Below, in pieces: positions 1-7,078 of a stretch of DNA of 16,738 bases; position 1 is the stretch's first letter; each line of letters starts with the position of its first letter. The DNA lies in NCBI GenBank assembly GCA_023253295.1, contig JALRGZ010000312.1, forward strand, positions 1-16,738, read 5' to 3'. Below the pieces are notes generated by a model. That model was not told the origin of the DNA, did not search any database, and saw nothing but the letters and a program-made list of their open reading frames with translations. This stretch comes from Flavobacterium sp. (GTDB taxonomy: Bacteria; Bacteroidota; Bacteroidia; Flavobacteriales; Flavobacteriaceae). Made by a program: the position numbers and the translations under genes.

Positions 1-1412
1 TCTTTTACGGTATTGTTTCTGTGTTCAGAAGAACCATTTATATCAATTTGTCCATAAAGAGGATAGACTTCTTTAAAAACGATTTCTTTGAAGTTATAGT
101 CTTTGCTGGATTCTTTGGTTTGTAAATATTTTTGTGCTTCGGCTTTAAATTTCCAGTATACACTGGAGTGAATTGCAGTGTATTCACGTTGGATTATTGC
201 TTCAATTTGGTTTTGATAATCGGTATCATAACGTTCCAGAGTATTAACAATGTTAGGCAGTATTAAATTAAGGTTGTTGGCATTAATACTGTTTAGTTGT
301 CTTGGTGTAGCCGAAACCAATTCGATAATTCCCAGTAATTTATTGTCTTTTACAATTGGGGTAAAAATACAGCTTTTGATGTTTTGATTTAATAATACTT
401 CTGCCAATTTTTCATTTCCCGGAATTTCTCCAAAAGCTTCTACATTGGAAATGGTAAAGCATTCTTTTGTGTCTAAAAGCTTGTTTGCAGGACAATTCAG
501 GAAAGCATTACAACATTCCATATCAGGAGTGTTTTGAAGAATAAAACTACCGATTTTAGCTTTTTCATAAGGTAATTTGCTGAACGTTTTTTCATCATCA
601 TTGTAAATGCTAATTCCAATTCTTAAATCGGGAATTTTAAAAAAAGATCTGAAAATGTTCTCAATCGAGTTTTCATTTTCATCGGTTTTTTTGTCTCTTT
701 TTAAAAGATTACTTTTTAGATTAGAAATAGCTGTTTCTTTAGTAGCGTCAAATAAACTAATGATTCCAAAGCCTTTTAAAACCCAGCTTTCTAAGGGAAA
801 TTTTTCTTTCCATAAAGCTACGTTTTCAAAGTTGTCCATTAATTCGTCTATATCTTCTTGACTTAATATAGGAGCTTCTTTCATTGGATATATTTCCATG
901 AAATCAGCATTGTATAATATACGATAATGATAAATTACGCCATTTGCATCCGGGATATCGTAAAATAAGGGTTTGTTGTAATCAAAATTTTGATTGTAGT
1001 AAGCGTTTAAAATAAGGATACAACTTAAAACATAAAATTGATCTTCATTGAAATCGGTTATGGTTAAATCAAAATTACCGGCGTTTTTAATGATTTTTTT
1101 GAATCTCTTAGTATAATTGAAAGTAATATTTTGAAACGGAATAGTAACAGCCTTAATTTCATTATTAGTAAGAGCTGTAGGGAATAAATCGGCCAATAAG
1201 TTCCTAATAATTTTTTTGTTATTAGTGATGATTGAAAAATCTTCAATTCCAGTTCTGAATTCAGGAATTGGCTCTATTTCTTTCAGTAAAGATTTGGCAT
1301 AATTAGAGCGGTAATCAACATCAGATAAGGCAATTTCTTCCAGAGCCTCAATGAGTTTATGAAAAGAAATTAAGGTTTTGAATGGACTCTCTTTAAATAA
1401 ACGATGATTCAT
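1..1412 (-). CDS. GAF domain-containing protein, N-terminal part (3' end lies beyond the window)
   Basis: An open frame runs from ATG at 1412 (MNHRLFKESPF) without a stop to base 1, giving 470 complete codons; the C-terminus is outside the window. Roughly residues 249-367 look like a GAF domain: a sensor-like region ending in a hydrophobic strand (SCIFTPIVKDNKLLGIIELV), with a Cys-rich stretch ECCNAFLNCPA near residue 300. The last visible part (VYPLYGQIDINGSSEHRN) is a stretch I recognise from large flavobacterial GAF proteins of unknown function. No signal peptide or membrane segment is visible, so it is probably cytoplasmic. GAF domains bind small ligands or mediate signalling, but the ligand here cannot be told. 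A possible promoter element (TATTTTTG, 1432-1439) lies 19 bases upstream. The family call is fairly sure; the role is unknown. Confidence 0.82.
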   Translation of the reverse strand, partial: MNHRLFKESPFKTLISFHKLIEALEEIALSDVDYRSNYAKSLLKEIEPIPEFRTGIEDFSIITNNKKIIRNLLADLFPTALTNNEIKAVTIPFQNITFNYTKRFKKIIKNAGNFDLTITDFNEDQFYVLSCILILNAYYNQNFDYNKPLFYDIPDANGVIYHYRILYNADFMEIYPMKEAPILSQEDIDELMDNFENVALWKEKFPLESWVLKGFGIISLFDATKETAISNLKSNLLKRDKKTDENENSIENIFRSFFKIPDLRIGISIYNDDEKTFSKLPYEKAKIGSFILQNTPDMECCNAFLNCPANKLLDTKECFTISNVEAFGEIPGNEKLAEVLLNQNIKSCIFTPIVKDNKLLGIIELVSATPRQLNSINANNLNLILPNIVNTLERYDTDYQNQIEAIIQREYTAIHSSVYWKFKAEAQKYLQTKESSKDYNFKEIVFKEVYPLYGQIDINGSSEHRNNTVK

Positions 1413-1431
1413 CTTGTCTTTGTTTAGCTTA

Positions 1432-1439
1432 CAAAAATA
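1432..1439 (-). promoter_or_regulatory. Candidate -7 promoter element (TATTTTTG) of the GAF-protein gene
   Basis: On the minus strand the octamer TATTTTTG matches the Bacteroidota consensus TAnnTTTG and lies 19 bases before the ATG at 1412. I could not find a TTG at the expected distance of about 19-21 bases upstream, so this is only half of the usual promoter. Confidence 0.4.
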
Positions 1440-1482
1440 GTGAATTATCTTGGTTTGATTGTGTTAAGAGAAAGTAGAATTA

Positions 1483-1728
1483 TTAATGTTGTTTAACCAA
1501 AAGCTTTTTTTGGTAAAAATGAACCAAGGCTTCGTTTACTTCTTTTAATTCTGGAGTAAGATAGGTTAAATCACCTTCTTCGTCATTGGTTAATTCCATT
1601 TGGCATACTGTACATCTGTATTCTTTTAGATGATTGGTGATATTTCTTGAGGTTATCATTTTATGACCAAAAACGGAGCAAAAAACTTTTTTACTAGTTA
1701 TAAGTGTTTTTATTTCTTTAAAATCCAT
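1483..1728 (-). CDS. Small Cys/His protein, possibly zinc-binding, unknown function
   Basis: An 81-residue protein starting MDFKEIKTLI. It has C17, H22, C39 and C42 arranged as C-x4-H-x16-C-x2-C, within FCSVFGHK and YRCTVC. This resembles small single zinc-ribbon proteins such as the DUF1660-type 'CxxxGH ... CxxC' proteins, but I cannot assign it firmly. The C-terminal half is acidic then amphipathic (NDEEGDLTYLTPELKEVNEALVHF). It lies 70 bp upstream of the GAF-protein gene on the same strand and about 200 bp downstream of the nucleoid-protein gene, from which a terminator separates it. It is probably cytoplasmic. It is likely a real gene because it fills an otherwise empty gap and has a conserved-looking metal motif. 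Confidence 0.6.
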   Translation of the reverse strand: MDFKEIKTLITSKKVFCSVFGHKMITSRNITNHLKEYRCTVCQMELTNDEEGDLTYLTPELKEVNEALVHFYQKKLLVKQH

Positions 1729-1857
1729 AATATAAGTAGTTTGTTTTGATTAGGGTGTTATAAATATATAAAAACATAGATAAAACTACTTAAAAAATCG
1801 ACTAAGCACTGTTTTTTTAAAATTTCATAAGTATAAACTTATTTTTTGTATAGTGAT

Positions 1858-1896
1858 TTTAAAAAAAATCTCCAACTGACTAAGCAATTGGAGATT
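1858..1896 (-). terminator. Rho-independent terminator after the nucleoid-associated protein gene
   Basis: A perfect 9-bp inverted repeat (AATCTCCAA at 1867-1875, TTGGAGATT at 1888-1896) encloses a 12-base loop. On the minus strand the stem is followed directly by a T-run (the A-run at 1861-1868 of the plus strand). It begins 30 bases past the stop of the upstream minus-strand gene, so it should end that transcript and separate it from the small Cys/His gene. Confidence 0.85.
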
Positions 1897-1925
1897 AATG
1901 AAATGATGAGAAAGAATTAGTTTTA

Positions 1926-2984
1926 CTAAGACTTTTGTTCCTTGTTGAAATATACTAAGTAGTAATACATTTGTTTTTCTTCGTCCCAACCTTTCTCTAC
2001 AAATTTTTCAGCACTTTCAGGATTGATAAAATCCATTTTGATTTGAATATTTGTATCTAAGTTGATGACGTTTTTGATAGATTTTCTGGCGTCGCTTACT
2101 GCTGCATTAGCAATAGGGAATGAAGTAACGTCTTCAATGCTGTATTTTTCCCCTTTATCAACTTTATAGTTTTTGAATTCAGGAATCAGATCAGGATTGT
2201 CTATTACTTCGTTTAAGAAGTTTTGTTCTTCAAATTGATCGTTCTTTGCAAAATAGTTTACCGAACGGTTCATAAACATTACTTCTTCTTTTTTATCTTC
2301 GGCAGGAAAAACGACATCTTTGGCAAAACCTTGGCAAAATTTCAAGTATTTTTTAGTGATAAAGTTTTCATCTTCAAAAGCATCAACTGATAAAAAATGT
2401 TCTAACCAGTAGCGGGCGTCATAACGGTTACTGTCTACCGTTAAGATCTTGTATCCTTCTTCTTTTTTATGATTAAATATTAAACAGCCTTTATCTAATT
2501 TGTTTAAGTTGATTCCTTGTTGTAGAATCATTTCCAGATTAGAAGCTTTTTCTTCGAATTGTAAAAAGTCTGATTGTAACTCACTTTTGAATATACCAAT
2601 AACATCTACTGGAGTGTTATCGATGTTTACATTAGTGATATGAGCTACATAAACTTCACCATTTTTAATATGAGGATGGTTGGATTGTTCGAATAAGTGT
2701 TTGGTGATTTTTTTAGAAACCTCGTGTACATTATTTGGGTTATCAAAAATTTCCGTGGCATACTTATACATGTCATTGTAATCCAGATCCACTTCGTGTG
2801 CAAATTGATAATAGTTTTCCTCTTTTTCTCTAAAAGGTTTCAAAAAGAATTCTTTGATTAGCGGAACAATTTCATCTTGTAAGCTAAAAGGTTGCTCTGA
2901 TAAAAAGATAGCCTCATTTCGGCTTTTATTTCCTACTCTGTGAATAGAAAGTGTCTCGATGTGTGCGTTGAATAGATTGATCAT
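1926..2984 (-). CDS. ndpA: Nucleoid-associated protein, NdpA/YejK (37-kDa) family
   Basis: The 352-residue protein has the length of the 37-kDa nucleoid-associated protein family (YejK/NdpA), which binds DNA and is found with the bacterial nucleoid; its precise function is poorly known. The family call rests on the overall layout: an N-terminal segment with VGNKSRNEAIFLSEQP, a central NGEVYVAHITNV region, the GCLIFNHKKEEGYKILTVD strand pair, and the YDARYWLEHFLSV segment. The protein is soluble and rather acidic, with no signal peptide. It lies 96 bp downstream of the pRiA4b ORF-3-like gene on the same strand, with a large hairpin but no recognisable promoter between them. It is followed by a strong terminator. 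Alternative: a divergent phage-type nucleoid protein, which seems less likely in this setting. Confidence 0.8.
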   Translation of the reverse strand: MINLFNAHIETLSIHRVGNKSRNEAIFLSEQPFSLQDEIVPLIKEFFLKPFREKEENYYQFAHEVDLDYNDMYKYATEIFDNPNNVHEVSKKITKHLFEQSNHPHIKNGEVYVAHITNVNIDNTPVDVIGIFKSELQSDFLQFEEKASNLEMILQQGINLNKLDKGCLIFNHKKEEGYKILTVDSNRYDARYWLEHFLSVDAFEDENFITKKYLKFCQGFAKDVVFPAEDKKEEVMFMNRSVNYFAKNDQFEEQNFLNEVIDNPDLIPEFKNYKVDKGEKYSIEDVTSFPIANAAVSDARKSIKNVINLDTNIQIKMDFINPESAEKFVEKGWDEEKQMYYYLVYFNKEQKS

Positions 2985-3008
2985 GTTTTGTTTGTGTTTT
3001 TAGATGCG

Positions 3009-3057
3009 AGAGCCAAGAAAAAAGACTGTTTTTTTAGAGGTCTTTCATCTTGGCTCT
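3009..3057 (-). repeat. Long hairpin between the pRiA4b-like gene and ndpA
   Basis: A perfect 10-bp inverted repeat (AGAGCCAAGA at 3009-3018, TCTTGGCTCT at 3048-3057) is stacked on an inner 6-bp stem (AAAGAC at 3021-3026, GTCTTT at 3040-3045), separated by a 2x2 internal loop, with a 13-base apical loop. On the minus strand it begins 24 bases after the pRiA4b-like stop codon and ends 24 bases before the ndpA ATG. It has no T-run after the stem on that strand. It could be a terminator without a U-tract, an attenuator or an RNA-processing site. Confidence 0.6.
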
Positions 3058-3080
3058 TGAATAATTTTTATCGGGTCATT

Positions 3081-3620
3081 CTAGTTCCAATTTTCTTCAA
3101 AGCCGTAATCTTCGTAGCTGTCGTCTCCTTCAAACATATCCATGTCGTCATCGTCTAAGCCATCTTCAAATTCGTCATAAAAATCATCTGCATTATCTGC
3201 TTCAAAGTTTTTCTCTAAAGCTTCATCTGGCATTTCTCCATGGGCAAATAGTGTTTCCGGATAAGTTGCCCCGGCGGTTTGTTCTTCGATTGCTGCCAAT
3301 TCTACTAAGAATGTCCACATGTTGATAAAATCATAAACATAGATGATTTTAGTGTTTTCTTTGTCAAGAATGTCCGAAAGTTTATAATCACTCATGATTC
3401 TTTGTTCGCCAGGAACATCACCAGTGTCAAAAAGTGAAATTTCATCTTCTTGATTCCAAGTTTCATCACAAGTGTAAAAAGAAGCGACTTCCATACCATC
3501 AAATCCAAAAGAGTTGAAGATTGCATTGTGTAAATCTTCTAAAGTATCGTCTTCCAAGATGGCGATATCTCTAAAAATATCTTCTTCGGCGTCTAAGATT
3601 ACTCTAAATTTATAAACCAT
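3081..3620 (-). CDS. Plasmid pRiA4b ORF-3-like (IS1096 TnpR-like) family protein with acidic tail
   Basis: A 179-residue protein. The N-terminal 110 residues (MVYKFRVILD, then LEDLHNAIFNSFGFDGMEVASFY, then a DYKLSDILD segment and IIYVYDFINMWTFLVEL) match the pRiA4b ORF-3 / 'IS1096 passenger TnpR' fold, a small alpha/beta domain widespread in bacterial chromosomes whose function is unknown. The family name comes from mobile-element carriers, but nothing around this gene suggests a transposon. The last 40 residues are extremely acidic (EFEDGLDDDDMDMFEGDD), suggesting a disordered tail. It is preceded by the best promoter in the window (TTG, 20-base spacer, TACCTTTG). It is followed by the hairpin and ndpA on the same strand, so the two could be co-transcribed. 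The family is fairly sure; the function is unknown. Confidence 0.75.
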   Translation of the reverse strand: MVYKFRVILDAEEDIFRDIAILEDDTLEDLHNAIFNSFGFDGMEVASFYTCDETWNQEDEISLFDTGDVPGEQRIMSDYKLSDILDKENTKIIYVYDFINMWTFLVELAAIEEQTAGATYPETLFAHGEMPDEALEKNFEADNADDFYDEFEDGLDDDDMDMFEGDDSYEDYGFEENWN

Positions 3621-3643
3621 AATCGTTGTTTTTTATAAAAAGC

Positions 3644-3674
3644 CAAAGGTACATTTAATCCTTTTTAATCCCAA
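3644..3674 (-). promoter_or_regulatory. Bacteroidota-type promoter of the pRiA4b-like gene
   Basis: On the minus strand TTG (3674-3672) is followed after exactly 20 bases by TACCTTTG (3651-3644). Both elements and the spacing fit the Bacteroidota primary-sigma consensus (TTG, about 19-21 bases, TAnnTTTG). The element ends 23 bases before the ATG at 3620, which predicts a short leader of about 15-18 bases. Confidence 0.75.
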
Positions 3675-3690
3675 TGCGATTTGTGAAATT

Positions 3691-3719
3691 TTATCAAAAA
3701 ATCAAATAAGTTTTGATAA
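3691..3719 (-). terminator. Probable hairpin terminator after the HPP-family gene
   Basis: A perfect 9-bp inverted repeat, TTATCAAAA (3691-3699) and TTTTGATAA (3711-3719), with an 11-base loop. It starts 5 bases past the HPP gene stop codon on the minus strand. The stem is AT-rich and the T-run is mostly inside the stem, so its strength is uncertain. Its position between a stop codon and the next gene's promoter supports the terminator reading. Confidence 0.5.
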
Positions 3720-3723
3720 TGAG

Positions 3724-4326
3724 TTAGTTGTTTTTGATGAATCGTTTGATAGTCTTAAGATAGCGCTTGTGGTAAGTGCTGTGTGCAGGGTACTTTCGGC
3801 TTGATGTCATATTGTTAAAAACTAAAGCGGTGAGCAACAGGATTACTACGCCACTTAATACAGGAGACAGTATGTACCAATAACCTAAGCTTTTTATTTT
3901 TTGTGTGCCAATAACCGCTATCAAAGCAGTAGCTCCTCCTGGTGGGTGTAGTGTTTTTGTGATTTGCATTGTTACAATTGATAAAGAAACAGCTAATGGT
4001 GCGGCTAAGAATAATGTTTCGGGAAATAGTTTATGAACGGTTACGCCTATAAATGCCGAAATAAGATGTCCTCCGACTAAATTGCGTGGTTGAGAAAAGG
4101 GGCTTTCGATAATTCCAAAAACTAATACACTCGTAGCTCCAAAGGAGCCAATTAGGTAAACAATATCATGCTGTGAAAATTGCTGACTTTGAAAATAGGC
4201 GATAAGCCCAATTCCAACAAATGAACCTATGAAAGACCAAAATTGTTCTTTGTAATCAATTAGTGTTTCTCTGTAAAGAATGTAACGTGTTTTGCGGTAA
4301 CCTCGTTTGATTTTGCGAGTAGGCAT
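3724..4326 (-). CDS. HPP-family integral membrane protein
   Basis: A 200-residue protein with a basic N-terminus (MPTRKIKRGYRKTR) followed by about four hydrophobic helices (about residues 32-48, 57-74, 86-120 as a pair, 150-172) and a basic C-terminus. The signature HPPGGATAL occurs at 127-135, and the second family motif SPFSQPRNLVGGH at 75-87. These identify the HPP family of inner-membrane proteins; some members have been linked to nitrite transport in plastids and cyanobacteria, but a substrate for this protein cannot be inferred. It is a lone gene on its strand, 113 bp downstream of the VOC gene, with a near-consensus TAATTTCG (4374-4367) upstream that lacks a well-placed TTG. The family is secure. 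Confidence 0.85.
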   Translation of the reverse strand: MPTRKIKRGYRKTRYILYRETLIDYKEQFWSFIGSFVGIGLIAYFQSQQFSQHDIVYLIGSFGATSVLVFGIIESPFSQPRNLVGGHLISAFIGVTVHKLFPETLFLAAPLAVSLSIVTMQITKTLHPPGGATALIAVIGTQKIKSLGYWYILSPVLSGVVILLLTALVFNNMTSSRKYPAHSTYHKRYLKTIKRFIKNN

Positions 4327-4439
4327 TTTTAATTAGAATTTTACAACAAAATGTTAAAAACGGATGCGAAATTACCTAAAACAAATTGAAATTTAAAAAA
4401 GAAGGCTGTTTTGTTATAATAAAATTAAGTTAAAAAGAA

Positions 4440-4829
4440 TTACAGTTCGTAAAATTCAATCGGAAGTTCATCAGGGTCGCAAATAAAAGTGAATCGTTTG
4501 TTGGTAAATTCGTCAATACGAATGGGTTCGCTATTGATTTTTTTAGTGTTTAGGAAAGTAATGGTATCATCAAGATTGGTTACTGCAAATGCGAGATGAC
4601 GTAATCCGCAGGCTTCAGGTCTGGAAATTCTCTTTGGTGGACTAGGGAAAGAAAATAGTTCGATGCAGTAATTATTATTTAGTGCTAAATCGAGTTTGTA
4701 GGATTGACGTTCTTTTCGATAAACCTCTTGGATAATTTTTAAACCTAGAATTTCAGTATAAAATTCTTTTGATTTTTCATAATCCGAACAGATGATGGCA
4801 ACATGATGGATTTGGTTAAGTTGTAGCAT
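4440..4829 (-). CDS. VOC-superfamily protein, glyoxalase I-like (YaeR/SMU1112c type)
   Basis: A 129-residue protein with two beta-alpha-beta-beta-beta half-modules, the usual size of YaeR-type single-domain VOC proteins. Candidate metal ligands are in the expected places: H9 (IHHVAI), E57 (CIELFSF), H78 (LRHLAF) and E125 (PIEFYEL). It should therefore bind a divalent metal. Relatives are annotated as lactoylglutathione lyase-like, but the substrate is not known, and glyoxalase I activity should not be assumed. The gene starts 8 bases after the stop of the acetyltransferase gene on the same strand, so the two almost certainly share a transcript. No lipid or export signal is seen; it is cytoplasmic. 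Confidence 0.85.
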   Translation of the reverse strand: MLQLNQIHHVAIICSDYEKSKEFYTEILGLKIIQEVYRKERQSYKLDLALNNNYCIELFSFPSPPKRISRPEACGLRHLAFAVTNLDDTITFLNTKKINSEPIRIDEFTNKRFTFICDPDELPIEFYEL

Positions 4830-4837
4830 TACTAATT

Positions 4838-5395
4838 TTATTGATTTAGTTTTCGAATGACTTTGGCAGGGTTGCCAACAGCAAGAGAGTTATCAGGAAT
4901 GTTTTTAGTAACAACCGAACCTGCTCCAATTACACATCCTTTTCCAATGGTTACCCCAGGACAAATGATGGAATTTCCACCTATCCAACAATCGTCACCA
5001 ATAGAAATTGGTAAGGCATTTTCAAGTGTTTTTCTGAGTTCTGCATTGAGCGGGTGAGTGGCAGTGTAAAGCTGAACTTTGGGTGCAATAAATACGTTAG
5101 AACCGATAGTGACTTTTGCGCAATCGAGGACTACGCAGTCGACATTAAAATAGACATTGTCTCCGCAAAAAATGTTGTAACCATAATCACAGTGAAAAGG
5201 TGGTTCGATGTATAAATTTTGACCTGCGTTTGGAATTAGTTCGTTTAAAATTTCTCTTGCTTTTTTGGTTACTCGGTATTCGGTTATGTTTAATCGATGC
5301 AATAAATTTTTAGCTCTTCTTCGGTCTTTTATGAGGGCAGGATCACCTGCTAAATAATACTCACCGTCGATCATTTTTTCTCTCTCTGTTTTCAT
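4838..5395 (-). CDS. maa: Maltose/galactoside-type O-acetyltransferase (left-handed beta-helix)
   Basis: A 185-residue hexapeptide-repeat acyltransferase. The N-terminal helical cap (MKTEREKMIDGEYYLAGDP) is the Maa/LacA 'mac' domain signature. It is followed by hexapeptide turns (VTIGSN, ISIGDDCWIGG, VTIGKGCVIGAGSVV) and the C-terminal motif NSLAVGNPAKVI. H114 in TATHPL is the expected catalytic histidine. Such enzymes form trimers and transfer acetyl from acetyl-CoA to the 6-hydroxyl of sugars; the physiological sugar here is unknown. It is the first gene of a two-gene unit with the VOC protein and faces a 1.2 kb empty spacer. No consensus promoter was found in the first 85 bases upstream. 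It could equally be called a generic sugar O-acetyltransferase. Confidence 0.88.
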   Translation of the reverse strand: MKTEREKMIDGEYYLAGDPALIKDRRRAKNLLHRLNITEYRVTKKAREILNELIPNAGQNLYIEPPFHCDYGYNIFCGDNVYFNVDCVVLDCAKVTIGSNVFIAPKVQLYTATHPLNAELRKTLENALPISIGDDCWIGGNSIICPGVTIGKGCVIGAGSVVTKNIPDNSLAVGNPAKVIRKLNQ

Positions 5396-6589
5396 ATTTT
5401 TTTAGCGTTTTTTGGGCTTGCTTTTTACTACGTTTTTTTACTGATTTTGAGCTGTGAAATTGAACTTAAAAGTTGTTCTTTTTGTAGTTGTTTTCGAGGC
5501 TTAAAAATATCAAAAAAAGAGGTTGTTGAAGCTGGTTTTTTGTGTTGTTTTTGGTTCTTGTAAAGATAGCTGAAAAAAATAAACTTGTGCTTTTTTTAAA
5601 GAAAACAAATTTTAAACAATAGGAGTGTTTGTGTTCATGAGGAGATTTTTGAAGCTTGTTTTTTGAAGTTTAAAATCATGGGATTTTCAGTCTTAGGAGA
5701 GGGTGCAAAACTTTTTTTTGAGTATAACTTACAAGGGGGGGCTTAAAGTAATTGTTTAAATAGATATATTTAATTTGTTTTTTTATTTCGGTGATATTTT
5801 TTTAAAAATAAGATTTCTATTGTTGGTTTCTTAAAATAAGGTCAAAATTATATATTTTAATTTAAGGTTTAAATGATTGTTTTTAAAATACTGGAAAATA
5901 ATATTTTAAACATTTACTATAAATTATTTCTATAGTGATTTTTTTGAGATTTTTTGGATTTTTCAGTGAATTTTGATTGATTTTAGTGAAAATTTTATTT
6001 TTTTAAACCTTTCTAAAAAGTGAATATAAAATTGAAGTTATGTTTTTTAAAAGTAAAATTTAATTTTATATACGTCTTTGTTTTTTAGGGAATTTTCAAT
6101 TGATTTTTAAGTAATAAAAAAGATGTTTAAATGTTCTTTTTTATATTTTATTTTTCAGGAAAAGAAGGGTTTTGAAATTTCGGATTTGATGTTGTTTTTT
6201 TTGGGTAGTATTTTTTTGTATTCTGTTTTGTTGAAGTTTTAATTGGTTTTTTTGTAGTTGGTTTGAGGTCAAAAATGTTGATTTATCGGAATGGTTTTTG
6301 GTTGCTTTTTCAAGTCTTTTTTTAGTGCTTTTTTGGACGTGAAAAGATGTTGTAAAAATGTTGGAATTTGGTTGAGAAAAGCATTGTTTTTTTAACTGTT
6401 AAATGGGATGGTTTTTGATCGGTTTTTGCTTGTTGAAAAGCTGTTTTTTTTTGGTTTTTAAAAGATACTTTTAAGAAGGGTTTTTTGTGCTGTTTTTTAG
6501 TGATTGTGACTAATAATTTTTGTTAGGAAAAGGGAGAAAACAATTTAAAGATTGTAAATTCGTTAGCTTATTAATTCAAATTTGTAAGT
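5396..6589. other. 1.2 kb T-rich, C-poor divergent spacer without a convincing gene
   Basis: No open frame of useful length or with recognisable protein character is present on either strand. The plus strand is strongly T-rich and C-poor: in 5941-6000, 35 of 60 bases are T and one is C; in 6181-6240, 37 are T and two are C. It separates the divergent maa and thioredoxin genes. Two pairs of similar words occur at its two ends: TTTTTGTAGTTG (5479-5490 and 6249-6260, with related flanks), and GGTTTTTTGTG followed by YTGTTTTT (5534-5552 and 6479-6497). An AT-only-like palindrome lies at 6114-6144. A possible imperfect promoter element TAATTTTTG (6514-6522) precedes the thioredoxin gene. No tRNA or known RNA was recognised. 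Confidence 0.6.
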
Positions 6590-7066
6590 ATGAAATGTTG
6601 CATTTTGTTAGTAGCAATATTCTTGTTTTCGGGTTCAATTCAAGCTCAAAAAGTAGCTGTTTTTGATTCGTATTCCGATTTAGAAAAGACAGTTTTGAGA
6701 GATGAAAACGCTACTTATGTAGTGAATTTTTGGGCTACTTGGTGTCATCCTTGTGTAGAAGAATTGCCTTATTTTGAACAACTCAATTCAGAGAAAAAAG
6801 AGATGAAAGTGGTGTTGGTAAGCTTGGATTTTAAGAGTCAATATGAGACAGATTTGCTTCCGTTTTTAAATAAAAAAAATATTAAATCGCAGGTTGTTTT
6901 ACTTGTCGATAAGGATTATGATACATGGTTACCAACCGTAAATAAAGATTGGTCTGGATCAATTCCGGCGACTTTAATTATCAAAAACGGAAAGAAATAT
7001 TTTGTTGAAAAGACCTTTTCCGCTTATGAAGAATTAAATCAATATGTGAATTCAATTATCAATTAA
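6590..7066 (+). CDS. Secreted TlpA-like thiol-disulfide oxidoreductase
   Basis: A 158-residue protein with a signal peptide (MKCCILLVAIFLFSGSIQAQ, likely cleaved after about residue 19), so it acts in the periplasm. The thioredoxin fold is clear: VVNFWATWCHPC gives the CxxC active site at C52 and C55, and IPATLI gives the cis-proline P126. This is the arrangement of TlpA/ResA-like reductases that keep periplasmic thiols reduced, for instance during cytochrome c maturation. The partner is not known here, and no cytochrome assembly genes adjoin it. The two N-terminal cysteines (C3, C4) lie in the signal region and do not form a clear lipobox. It begins a two-gene unit with a second thioredoxin-fold gene 12 bases downstream. 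Confidence 0.87.
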   Translation: MKCCILLVAIFLFSGSIQAQKVAVFDSYSDLEKTVLRDENATYVVNFWATWCHPCVEELPYFEQLNSEKKEMKVVLVSLDFKSQYETDLLPFLNKKNIKSQVVLLVDKDYDTWLPTVNKDWSGSIPATLIIKNGKKYFVEKTFSAYEELNQYVNSIIN

Positions 7067-7078
7067 CAATTTTAAATT

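Noticed and set aside
607..861. 84-codon plus-strand open frame
   Set aside because: It lies antisense inside the GAF-protein coding region, which has a convincing protein sequence.
1064..1246. 60-codon minus-strand open frame
   Set aside because: It lies in a different frame within the GAF-protein gene and has no protein-like features.
3081..3620. Reading the pRiA4b/IS1096 TnpR-like gene as evidence of an insertion sequence
   Set aside because: The name is historical. No terminal repeats or transposase are nearby, and the gene has an ordinary chromosomal promoter.
4857..5057. 66-codon plus-strand open frame
   Set aside because: Antisense to the well-supported acetyltransferase gene.
6114..6144. 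Perfect 10-bp inverted repeat ATAAAAAAGA / TCTTTTTTAT
   Set aside because: It is almost entirely A and T in very AT-rich DNA and follows no gene, so neither a terminator nor an operator can be supported.
6123..6242. A 39-codon plus-strand frame in the T-rich spacer (MFKCSFLYFIF...) with a hydrophobic tail
   Set aside because: The T-rich strand produces Phe/Leu-rich frames by chance. There is no family resemblance and no promoter element, so it is not called a gene.
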